A stretch of 64,000 nucleotides of DNA. Source: CAYTZN01 sp964442495. GTDB lineage: Bacteria > Pseudomonadota > Gammaproteobacteria > Legionellales > Legionellaceae. Below the pieces are notes generated by a model that saw only the letters and a program-made list of their open reading frames with translations, was not told the DNA's origin and did not search any database. The stretch spans positions 62,001 through 126,000 of the forward strand of contig CAYTZN010000001.1 of assembly GCA_964442495.1 (NCBI GenBank), read 5' to 3'. Made by a program: the position numbers and the translations under genes. Of the stretch, positions 54,101-61,502 are shown piece by piece; positions within the stretch are counted from its first letter, which is position 1, and the number at the start of each line of letters is the position of its first letter.

Positions 54101-54267
54101 GTGTTATGCCGTTGGTTTTTGCCTCCGGTGCTGGAGCAAATGCCAGGCGCTCTATTGGATTAGCCGTGTCATCAGGTATGTTGGCTTCCACCTGTTTGGC
54201 AATAGTCTTTGTTCCAACCTTTTATGTAGTCTTACAGACATGGCAAGAAAAAAAGCGTAAGAAATAA
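51115..54267 (+). CDS. RND multidrug efflux transporter (HAE-1/AcrB type)
   Basis: A 1050-residue proton-driven pump. Starts MISEFFIERPVLSNVIAIFLML. Twelve membrane helices in the usual 1+5+1+5 order, two large periplasmic loops, the proton relay VVDDAIVIVE with the paired Asp in helix 4, the funnel signature GFIPIEDQGYMILS and the second half motif LSAKNAILIVEVAREE with the relay Lys. Length matches AcrB/MexB. With the two upstream genes it forms a complete tripartite efflux operon, OprM-like gene first, which is unusual order but not rare. No adjacent TetR or two-component gene. Confidence 0.96.
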   Translation: MISEFFIERPVLSNVIAIFLMLLGAIAIYILPVSQYPAIVPPTIQVTTTYPGADAGTLIKTVALPIEQQVNGVENMLYMQSTSTNSGAYNLIVTFAIGTDLNLAQMLVQNRVQAAMAQLPVPVQKQGILVQQKSTAILQFITLTSEHGEYDGLFLNNYATINMQNELERLPGVGNVSIFGSGSYAMRIWLDPKKMYSYSLNPQDVLDAVNNQNKEISAGQIAAPPTSNGSQPYQLTVNVPGQLTNPEEFANIIIKTQPTKPNQTAKGSSSAKIIRIRDVGRVELGSSNYSQMAKLNGKPTAAIGIYQLPGANALEVAKEVRKTIAKMATKFPPGLQYSIPFDTTIFVKASIDEVYKTLFEAGILVLLVILVFLQNLRATLVPATTVPVTIIGTFIAMLALGFTINLLTLFALVLAIGIVVDDAIVIVEGVSHHIERGVPPKKAAIQTMAELMGPILGITLVLMAVFVPAGFMPGLTGSMYSQFALVIAASAFISAINAMTLKPTQCALWLKPIDPNRTKNIFYRTFDRFYTPLEASYTRFINKLVTHAGKTCVIGAVLVGLAIFGLSRIPTGFIPIEDQGYMILSVLLPDGATLQRTERVLDRLTQEVSNIGGVANAIAIDGVSLLDNNTSLANSGVLYVMFKDWSARGKKEDLLALYTKLNDVASKTLDAKVLVVVPPPIQGLGLSGGFQMQLELQDGSFDYQKLQSVTDQLIQRGNTQPEIQKLMTSFRASVPQVSAPINRTKAESLGVTLGNAFDTLQTYLGSSYVNLFTKFGQVFQVYVQAEPESRMTLEDVRHYYVKNQDGQMVPLGTLTDIDYAVGPALISLYNLYPSSGINGISGAGYSSGQAIKTLEKLAKNSLPPGVSYEWTSTAYQEKIAGNLSYYVFLLSLILVYLILAGQYENWLTPFSILFSVPLALLGTVLALGALGLANNMYTQIGILLLIALSAKNAILIVEVAREERLKDNKSIIEAAVWGAKTRFRPILMTSFAFIMGVMPLVFASGAGANARRSIGLAVSSGMLASTCLAIVFVPTFYVVLQTWQEKKRKK

Positions 54268-54285
54268 CTAATCTATAGCAACGTA

Positions 54286-56310
54286 TTAAGGTGAACCTAA
54301 AAGCATTGCCCCGGCAGGTGAGGTTCCTTTAATTCGCGCAATTAGGCAAACCCATTCGGGGCTATGTATTGCTAGTTTTTTATAAATGCGTTCTATCTCA
54401 AAAATATGTTTTTTTTCAAATTGCAGGCGGTCCTTCTGTGAAATAAATATCTGAGGTAATGTGGGCAATTGCTCTGCATATTGATACAAAAAATCGAATA
54501 GCGATTGTAGGATACAACGGGGAACATCTAAGGCTATGTTCATGGATTGTATTTCACTACAAATCCTAATATTGGTTACCAAACCATCGAAAGCGTTACC
54601 TTTTTCAGCCTGCGTTACCAACAGGCATTCAGATATTTCGTTTAGCTCTTTGTTTAAAATTATTGCCTGTTTGTCAGTGAATTTATTCTGTGGCATTATC
54701 ATTTTTAAATTTTTAAGATAACTTAACCATAACTCTAAATTCCAAACCTTGGAGCGAGATGATATAATAATTTCAAACAAATCATTGTATTCATCGATGA
54801 GTGGAAGGTGCGTTGAAATAGCGCGAAATACTGAATCACCCGATAACATAAAATTAAATTGAAAGGTTCTAATATTTTTAAATAAGTACTGTTTAATTGC
54901 GTCTTTGTGAACCGGCTGTCTCAAAAGCTCACTAAGATTCAAATAAGCGTTAATAATAGCAATAACCAATTCACCCTTACCGCCAAAATTTGAATTCATG
55001 AGTTGCGTTGCAAACAGCCCCATAACAGTTTCTGCTGGACTCATGTTTATGTTTGGGTTAAACCATTGCAATTGGTAGAGTTTTTGAATTGCAGGTAAAT
55101 ATTGTCTACAAATCTGAGCGTCTCCTGCGTCAGGATATGGATAAATACTGATTTTCTTAAATACCTCATTTTTCATGCCATCTAATTGTTCTTTTATTTT
55201 TAAATCGATGTTAAACCCCTTTACAACATCGTCTAATTCCGTGAGCTCATTCATCATAACGGGGTACAAGTTCCCGGAGAAATCTTTTGTAGATAATGTT
55301 ATTTTTTCTATATACGCTAATGCCAAGTCTATAACGCTTTTTTGGATAAGCTCAATTAGCTCATCGTTGTTTGCCAATTTAGCGATTGCATAAAGTCTAA
55401 CAGCCTGGTTCTTTAACATTAGGTTGTGCTTTTCTTCACGATTTGGTGCGAAGAGATCCGTTAAAGGTAGAGCAAAGGAGTATGTCAGACATTCCTTTTT
55501 AAAGAGCCTCTCCTGAAACCATTTAGGTGATTTAGCAATGTTAAAAACGGCATCTGCTAGCCAAGATTTGGGCAAGCTTGCCCGCAACATCTGATTTTGC
55601 ATTATGTCCTTAAAGACGCCATCATCAACTAACGATAGCTGTCCAGACATGATTTTTTGCCGCCAATCCTCGGCATATTTTTCAATTAAGAATGTTCTTT
55701 GTTTTTCAATTGCCGTATTGATGTCTTGTTGGAGCTCTTTTGTATAATTAATATCTGCAGCGCTTCGTACTTTGCCTCTAAAATTCGGCGCGCTAGATGT
55801 CATTTCACCATACATTGCTTGTACTTTGATGTCATGCATCGACATGGTCGAAATATCAGAAACACTATGATTATAAAGGGACTCTGTAATAAAATCGCCG
55901 CACATGTTTAACCACAACTCAATCACTTTTTTATCAGTTAATTGCGATTCAGATACCATTTCTAGCTGATGATGCAGACCTGAATAATGAAAAATGGGCA
56001 ATAATCCTGTTTCTCCAAATCGCTCATAAAACAATGCTTCGGCACGCTCATCGCCAAGGCGCATAAAATCAGATTTGGTTTTTTGATATTGTTGTTCATA
56101 TTCTTTACGTAACATTATTGCCTGCAAAATAGGCGCATAAGGGTGTTTTGGGCACCCATCTTCACTCGAATAGGTATTGGAAATATTTGGATCTTCACAG
56201 TAATAAATCGCATCCCATCGGGTGATATCATAAATAATTTCAACTTGGGTTCCTTTATAACTATCGGTTCTACCCTGCCCACCTTTTTTTAGTTGATAAA
56301 ATACGGTCAT
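54286..56310 (-). CDS. Large protein of unknown function coupled to the SidE-PDE-like gene
   Basis: A 674-residue soluble protein, start ATG 56310 (a TTG at 56313 is also in frame), no signal peptide, no membrane segment. It starts six bases after the stop of the SidE-PDE-like gene on the same strand, so they form a unit. The first 130 residues contain YDITRWDAIYYCEDPN and HPYAPILQAIMLRKEYEQQY. The middle carries AAPNFRGK-like SSAPNFRGKVRSAADIN. The remainder is helical, with coiled-coil-like stretches. In SidE proteins the phosphodiesterase part is followed by an ADP-ribosyltransferase and a coiled-coil part; this protein could correspond to them, but no clear R-S-E triad was found. Probably an effector (inference). 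Confidence 0.65.
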   Translation of the reverse strand: MTVFYQLKKGGQGRTDSYKGTQVEIIYDITRWDAIYYCEDPNISNTYSSEDGCPKHPYAPILQAIMLRKEYEQQYQKTKSDFMRLGDERAEALFYERFGETGLLPIFHYSGLHHQLEMVSESQLTDKKVIELWLNMCGDFITESLYNHSVSDISTMSMHDIKVQAMYGEMTSSAPNFRGKVRSAADINYTKELQQDINTAIEKQRTFLIEKYAEDWRQKIMSGQLSLVDDGVFKDIMQNQMLRASLPKSWLADAVFNIAKSPKWFQERLFKKECLTYSFALPLTDLFAPNREEKHNLMLKNQAVRLYAIAKLANNDELIELIQKSVIDLALAYIEKITLSTKDFSGNLYPVMMNELTELDDVVKGFNIDLKIKEQLDGMKNEVFKKISIYPYPDAGDAQICRQYLPAIQKLYQLQWFNPNINMSPAETVMGLFATQLMNSNFGGKGELVIAIINAYLNLSELLRQPVHKDAIKQYLFKNIRTFQFNFMLSGDSVFRAISTHLPLIDEYNDLFEIIISSRSKVWNLELWLSYLKNLKMIMPQNKFTDKQAIILNKELNEISECLLVTQAEKGNAFDGLVTNIRICSEIQSMNIALDVPRCILQSLFDFLYQYAEQLPTLPQIFISQKDRLQFEKKHIFEIERIYKKLAIHSPEWVCLIARIKGTSPAGAMLLGSP

Positions 56311-56316
56311 CAATTT

Positions 56317-58062
56317 TTATTGTTGCTCTTCCAGAGAAATCTTGCCCAATGGCACTACTTGGAGGGCTTTCCTCTTACCAAACCCGCTATTAAGATTACT
56401 TGCGGAGATATCCCTGCAATCCTTAAGGTTTGGATTTAGAATCATTGCTCCTGCACTTGCAAAAACACTAGCACCAAAGCCAATTAAAGATACTGAACGT
56501 GCGGGATTACCATGCTTCATCTCTCGATTTGCTTTAATGGTTTGTGTTGGGATACCCATGGCGCGCATTGTTTTACGAACTTCTAAATGAGCGGCTGTCT
56601 CAGGCTTTAGCCTGCCTGGCTTAGTTATAAGTATTGATGGCTCAGCAATCCCCCGAACAAATATTTTGCCTTCCTTCATTGCAGAACGCACGTTTTCTTC
56701 AGTAATGCCTGCCGCAGAGGAGTAAGTTGTTCTTTCAGGACATAACCTTATGCTAGATAATTCATCGTAACTTAATATTCGGGAATGAAGCGCGTGAATA
56801 ATTGGATGAATATCAGAAGCGACGTCGTTTAGCAGGTTAAGATATCCATCCTCCTGCTCATAGGCTACTTTGGTTGTTTTTTTGCTCGCTTTAAATGTAT
56901 CGCCACCGAGTGCAATAAGACTTCTAACTTCAGGAATAAGATGTGCCATTGTTTCGAATGCATCCGTGTTTTTACTAGCTATTTCTTTGAAGAAATCAAG
57001 ATAATCAGATTGAAAATGAGCCCGCACCCTAATGATATCCAAGCAGTCCGCATCATGTATTATTTTTTGATGGATATTTTTGGGGGTCTTAAGGTTTTTG
57101 ATAAACCGCCAACTTATTTGACCGCCAATGCTACCCTCTCTGATTTCAAAAGACTTATCCATAATATCTGAGTCTTTATTTGCAGTAGCCTCAGCAATAC
57201 ACTTCGCTTTAACGTTATCAACGTCCAATACCTGAGTCAGGTAGGCGTATAGAAAAATAGCACTTTCATGATCCCATCTATCCTGATACTCATCTTCACG
57301 GGCTGAATCATGAAACAATGCGGCAATTTGCAGTAATTTAATATCTTCTTCGCTTAAGTCCAAGGCTTCAGCATCATTAAATTTTCTATAAATATTAGCT
57401 AACACCGGCACATAAAGCGCCACCCTAGAAGCATGCTGGATTCCATGTAAAGATCGTGGAACTTCACCCGGATACTCAACCTTATATATATTTCTGTACA
57501 CCCAACCCGCATGTTCAGATAGAGGGCTTTGAAGGTTTAGCGATTCATGCGGGTTTTTAATAAATATTGTGGGCTCTAATTCTTTATTGACCAAAAGTTC
57601 ATAGAGTCTTCTCATCAGCACAGAATGATCTTTCGGTGGGATTAAAGCAACCTCAGAAGAAGTTACTAAGCTACAAGGGATAGGACTGTAACTAACGCCA
57701 ATATTTTTTATCAAAAATGAAAGCAATTCATCTGCCTGTTTAACGTGAGAAAATGTTTGTAAATGCGTATTGAATATCTCTATAACAGCAGGAATATCAG
57801 TATGTGTGCTTCTATTTTGAAGGGCTAATTGAAGTGCCTTCAGTAGTTCTAATTGCGCGGTTAACACCATAATGGTTTTCTCTGGGCTAAGCGACCCATT
57901 GAAAAAACCTAACCATTTTTTTGAGGTGACGTTTTGTTTTTTATTTTCTAGTTTGTCTTGCCATACCTGCTTAAGTTCACTTAAGGCTACATTCATAGCG
58001 GAAAAATTGTCTTTTCCTGATGCTTGTTCTTCGGTGTACCGCTTAATAAATAGACTCAACAT
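56317..58062 (-). CDS. SidE-type phosphodiesterase-domain protein, candidate effector
   Basis: A 581-residue protein with a phosphodiesterase domain resembling that of the Legionella SidE/Dup family: SLHGIQHASR (His206, His210, Arg213), LLQIAALFHDSARE with His251-Asp252, WDHES (His265), and HDADCLDIIR (336-345). The following region SYDELSSIRLCPERTTYSSA and the C-terminal segment are also SidE-like. In SidE proteins this domain cleaves ADP-ribosyl-ubiquitin to attach phosphoribosyl-ubiquitin to Ser; stand-alone DupA/DupB remove it. No N-terminal DUB or C-terminal mART is fused here. Whether it ligates, deubiquitinates or acts on another substrate cannot be told. Transcribed divergently from the Fic gene. 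Confidence 0.78.
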   Translation of the reverse strand: MLSLFIKRYTEEQASGKDNFSAMNVALSELKQVWQDKLENKKQNVTSKKWLGFFNGSLSPEKTIMVLTAQLELLKALQLALQNRSTHTDIPAVIEIFNTHLQTFSHVKQADELLSFLIKNIGVSYSPIPCSLVTSSEVALIPPKDHSVLMRRLYELLVNKELEPTIFIKNPHESLNLQSPLSEHAGWVYRNIYKVEYPGEVPRSLHGIQHASRVALYVPVLANIYRKFNDAEALDLSEEDIKLLQIAALFHDSAREDEYQDRWDHESAIFLYAYLTQVLDVDNVKAKCIAEATANKDSDIMDKSFEIREGSIGGQISWRFIKNLKTPKNIHQKIIHDADCLDIIRVRAHFQSDYLDFFKEIASKNTDAFETMAHLIPEVRSLIALGGDTFKASKKTTKVAYEQEDGYLNLLNDVASDIHPIIHALHSRILSYDELSSIRLCPERTTYSSAAGITEENVRSAMKEGKIFVRGIAEPSILITKPGRLKPETAAHLEVRKTMRAMGIPTQTIKANREMKHGNPARSVSLIGFGASVFASAGAMILNPNLKDCRDISASNLNSGFGKRKALQVVPLGKISLEEQQ

Positions 58063-58139
58063 GTAAACACAACCAAAAACATTAATTATTGCCCATATTG
58101 TATATCAATGCGCCTATTTAATCCACGTTTTGAGCGGAG

Positions 58140-58166
58140 CATTATGTGCACATGTTCATCATAATG
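58140..58166. promoter_or_regulatory. Inverted repeat between the divergent effector-like genes
   Basis: CATTATG (58140-58146) and CATAATG (58160-58166) form a 7-base inverted repeat with a 13-base spacer in the 138-base gap between the PDE-like and Fic genes. A shared operator is possible. No PmrA-type tandem TTAAT box was seen on either strand of the gap. Confidence 0.3.
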
Positions 58167-58238
58167 TTATTTTATATTACCATTGTGAGTCATTATATTA
58201 ATGTCTAGATTTATGTATCGATTTTTTAGAGATTTGAT

Positions 58239-59516
58239 TTGCCCTGTGCGAGCAATGCATATACCGCAATCGTCATTAGAACCCACGAACAGGGAGTTGT
58301 TAGAGATTCTGTTGCAGGATCTTGGTGCGACGGATCAAGTGGATTGGATTTTTATGAAAAAAATGCAGATAAACCCTTTAATATTTATTCGACAATAGAA
58401 TATTGTGGGGAGAAGCGTTCTATTTTATTGCTTTGCGTTCGCTTTAACCGTGAAACGTTATTAAAGCGTCTTTTCGAAAATGAAACCGTACAGAAAACTT
58501 TACCGGATTGGGACATTGTGCACCAAGCCATGTTTGGAGGCATCAAAAATAAGAGCATGTACACGTTGCTTCTAGAGTTTTACACGCCTAAATTATCACT
58601 TCCCTCTAAAAAAGATATTAGCCCTTTTTTTTCAACGCCCAGTGATGACGATAAAGACAAATTTAATGTTCATTTTAGTGACTTTCCTCACCAAGAATTA
58701 TGGCGATTATTTATTGATGGTGTAAAACAACAAAATGAGCATGGTTGGTTAGACTATGAGATGCGAGAGCCTGACTTCATATTAGCCATGGTAAGTGGAT
58801 TTAAATACATAAAGCACAGTATAACAATGCCCTTAAACATAACGTTATTAAAAATATTGCATGCTGAATGCAGTTCTAACGTCATTAGCCTCGATAGCTC
58901 TCACAGTCCAGGGCGTATACGCGATATGACCGACAATGGTTTTAGACTAACCCTAAATGAAAATGCTTCAATTTTAGGTCTTATTCAACTAAATGCAGAG
59001 ATAGACGGTAGCAGCTTTAGTGAACTCTATAATCACAGGTTTAATATGTTCTCACTCAAATCATGCCTCATTGAAAAAGAAGTCGAGAAGATATTAAAAA
59101 ATTATCACCAAAATATATTATTTTCGACTCATGAAGAAGCTCATCTTTATTCTATTATTGAATTGATTATCAAATTAGAGCGCTTGCATCCTTTTAGGGA
59201 TGCAAATTGCAGAACCCTCTGTATTCTTCTTTTAAACAGAGAGTTGATTAAAAATGGCTTTTCACCCGTGATTCTCGATAATCCAAACCGCTTTAATGGG
59301 TACAGTAGAGATGAGTTACGAAATGAAATTGTCGAAGGAATGCTTCAATTTCAACGCGTGAAAAGCGGTGACAGCAGTGCTCTTGGGATAAATACGAAAG
59401 ACATTGCTCGCTTGATTCGAACCAAACAAAAATATCACTCCTTTACAGAAGCACAACGCACGCTAGACTCTCTTCGATTAAGTGATGATGCTCAAATAAC
59501 AGCAAACATTCGATAA
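58239..59516 (+). CDS. Fic-domain protein, candidate effector; start uncertain
   Basis: A Fic (filamentation induced by cAMP) protein of about 425 residues. The catalytic motif is HPFRDANCR at residues 317-325, against the usual HPFx(D/E)GNxR; the Gly after Asp is Ala, while His317 is kept. SPGRIRDMTDNG lies upstream, like the flap region. Fic enzymes transfer AMP, phosphocholine or UMP to host proteins. No in-frame ATG lies near the start: the first codon could be TTG 58239 (with AGAG at 58228-58231), and the frame is closed upstream by TAG at 58227. An out-of-frame ATG at 58201 suggests a possible indel near the start. The N-terminal 200 residues are unassigned. Confidence 0.75.
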   Translation: MPCASNAYTAIVIRTHEQGVVRDSVAGSWCDGSSGLDFYEKNADKPFNIYSTIEYCGEKRSILLLCVRFNRETLLKRLFENETVQKTLPDWDIVHQAMFGGIKNKSMYTLLLEFYTPKLSLPSKKDISPFFSTPSDDDKDKFNVHFSDFPHQELWRLFIDGVKQQNEHGWLDYEMREPDFILAMVSGFKYIKHSITMPLNITLLKILHAECSSNVISLDSSHSPGRIRDMTDNGFRLTLNENASILGLIQLNAEIDGSSFSELYNHRFNMFSLKSCLIEKEVEKILKNYHQNILFSTHEEAHLYSIIELIIKLERLHPFRDANCRTLCILLLNRELIKNGFSPVILDNPNRFNGYSRDELRNEIVEGMLQFQRVKSGDSSALGINTKDIARLIRTKQKYHSFTEAQRTLDSLRLSDDAQITANIR

Positions 59517-59614
59517 ATTCTCTTGGCATGACAAAAAAATATCTTTTCTAGATAGGCCTCAAAGTATATTAATGCTAACCTTTACTATTAATAAATGATG
59601 TAAGGACACATTAA

Positions 59615-60910
59615 ATGTTAAATCGCCTAAGAAATGTTTTTGGCCCCCTGCTGCTCATCTTGTTATGCCCTCCGTTTGTAATGTTAATATGGTATACAAA
59701 CACAACCTTAGACGGCTCGTTGTCTCAACTATGGACTCTATTCTCTGAACAAGGTGTTTTAAATGTCTTATATGCAGTATGGCAACCCTATTTTTGGGGC
59801 TCTAGCACGGCTTGGAGCATTATTTTTTGCTTTATAGCGTTTGAATTAACGCTCATGCGCCTACTTCCTGGAAAATTATTTTACGGCCCTACCACACCAA
59901 AAGGGAATGTGCCTGTTTACAAGACCAACGGTGTTTTGGCTTTTACAACGACAATGGCAACGTTCTCTGTTGCATCGTTTGGATTGCACTTATTTCCTGC
60001 CACTATTTTATATGATAATTTAGGCTCTATTTTTGGTGCACTCAATCTATTTAGCCTGATTGTTTGTATGGCGCTCTATGTTAAAGGCCGTTATTTTCCG
60101 TCATCAACAGATGCCGGTATCACAAAAAACATGTTGTTTGATTATTATTGGGGAACAGAGCTTTACCCACAATTATGTGGTATCAGCATTAAAAAATTTA
60201 TTACCTGCCGCTTTGGCATGATGAGCTGGGGATTATTGCTTCTTTCTTATGGTGCAAAACAAACAGAACTTGGCGGATTATCCAATTCAATGTTTGTCTC
60301 TGTAGCATTACAATTCATTTATATTACTAAGTTTTTTGTATGGGAACACGGCTACCTTCGCTCATTGGATATTATGCATGACCGTGCTGGCTTTTATATT
60401 TGCTGGGGCTGTTTGGTTTGGGTTCCATGCGTTTATACGTCCCCTAGTATGTATCTTGTTTTGCACCCCATACAATTAAGCATGTTCTGGGCTGTTTCTA
60501 TTTTTACACTAGGTGCAGTTAGTATCCTTATCAATTACCTTGCAGATAGACAAAGACTTCGCATTCGTGCAACGGATGGCCACTGTACCATTTGGGGTAA
60601 AAAACCTGTGACACTCCAAGTCCATTACAAAACAGAGCAAGGCCAAACGAAGCAGTCCATATTACTTGCATCTGGTTGGTGGGGCATTTCAAGGCATTTT
60701 CATTATGTACCCGAGCTTGCGGCAAGCTTTTTCTGGGCAGTACCGGCTCTTTTCACCCATTTTTCACCCTATTTTTATGTGTGCTTTCTGGCCATACTTT
60801 TGACGGACAGAGCCTTTCGTGATGATAAGCGTTGTGCCGCCAAATATGGCAAAGGCTGGTTTAAATATTGTGAAATGGTGCCCTATAAAATTATTCCTTA
60901 TGTGGTTTGA
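59615..60910 (+). CDS. Sterol reductase of the ERG4/ERG24/DHCR7 family
   Basis: A 431-residue polytopic membrane protein with 9-10 helices. Two family signatures stand out: FDYYWGTELYP-type sequence near residue 180 and the C-terminal LASGWWGISRHFHYVPELAASFFWAVPAL (with SGWWG.SRH..Y), plus DDKRCAAKYGKGWFKYCEMVPYKIIPYV at the end, as in 7-dehydrocholesterol reductases. These enzymes reduce double bonds in eukaryotic sterols with NADPH. In bacteria they are rare and known mostly from intracellular pathogens such as Coxiella. No other sterol genes were seen. The ATG follows TAAGGA. Confidence 0.9.
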   Translation: MLNRLRNVFGPLLLILLCPPFVMLIWYTNTTLDGSLSQLWTLFSEQGVLNVLYAVWQPYFWGSSTAWSIIFCFIAFELTLMRLLPGKLFYGPTTPKGNVPVYKTNGVLAFTTTMATFSVASFGLHLFPATILYDNLGSIFGALNLFSLIVCMALYVKGRYFPSSTDAGITKNMLFDYYWGTELYPQLCGISIKKFITCRFGMMSWGLLLLSYGAKQTELGGLSNSMFVSVALQFIYITKFFVWEHGYLRSLDIMHDRAGFYICWGCLVWVPCVYTSPSMYLVLHPIQLSMFWAVSIFTLGAVSILINYLADRQRLRIRATDGHCTIWGKKPVTLQVHYKTEQGQTKQSILLASGWWGISRHFHYVPELAASFFWAVPALFTHFSPYFYVCFLAILLTDRAFRDDKRCAAKYGKGWFKYCEMVPYKIIPYVV

Positions 60911-60992
60911 TCCACCAGTGACGAGCATGCTTTTTCTGGATGGTTTTTTTAAAAAACATTTTCAAATTAACTTTAATTAAAGAGGAAAAACG

Positions 60993-61382
60993 ATGCATAC
61001 GCTTATACTCTGCCTTTTTATCGCATGCCTTTTGCCTTATCTTTCTAAAGTTCCGATAGCAATCGCCATGAGTCGCCAACCGGGTGGCTATGATAATAAC
61101 CATCCACGAACCCAGCAAGCACTCCTCGTTGGATTTGGAGCTCGAGCTCTTGCCGCACATCAAAATAGCTTCGAGTCATTGATTATTTTTTCAAGTGCCG
61201 TAGTTACCGCTTTAGCAACTCAAACCATCAACGCAAACACCCAAGGTCTCGCTATTGGGTATTTGATTGCTAGAGGTGTATATCATCTACTTTATTTAAT
61301 GAACTACTCAACCTTACGCTCAATTGTTTGGGGCGTTGGTCTTTTTTGTTCGCTGGGTATTATTTTATTGTGTTTAATATAA
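60993..61382 (+). CDS. MAPEG-family membrane protein
   Basis: A 129-residue, four-helix protein of the MAPEG type (membrane-associated proteins in eicosanoid and glutathione metabolism). Conserved features: ALLVGFGARALAAHQNSFESLIIFSSAVV (R...A..N..E...F) and ARGVYHLLYLMNYSTLRSIVWGVGLFCSL. Good AGAGGA ribosome binding site before ATG 60993. It follows the sterol reductase by 82 bases in the same direction and may be co-transcribed. Function in bacteria is unclear. Confidence 0.88.
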   Translation: MHTLILCLFIACLLPYLSKVPIAIAMSRQPGGYDNNHPRTQQALLVGFGARALAAHQNSFESLIIFSSAVVTALATQTINANTQGLAIGYLIARGVYHLLYLMNYSTLRSIVWGVGLFCSLGIILLCLI

Positions 61383-61411
61383 GGCTTTTTGACAATTTCT
61401 CGCACGCCTAT

Positions 61412-61427
61412 GTACTGCGGCTTGTCC
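61412..61427. repeat. Decayed REP-like element
   Basis: GTACTGCGGCTTGTCC at 61412 matches the first half of the REP-like sites at 38867 and 39015, but the second arm is lost. It lies between the MAPEG gene and the transposase remnant. Confidence 0.35.
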
Positions 61428-61502
61428 CTGAACGATCCTCACTTTTTATATAGGAGCCTCCAGTTGAGTCTCCTTATTTATCTGAAGTAATATTTTCAGG
61501 GC

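Noticed and set aside
58063..58200. PmrA-type box in front of the PDE and Fic genes
   Set aside because: No pair of TTAAT cores at 11-base spacing was found on either strand; only single TTAAT sites in AT-rich DNA.
58201..58398. Independent small gene at 58201
   Set aside because: It overlaps the Fic frame and has no recognisable features; kept only as possible evidence of a frameshift.
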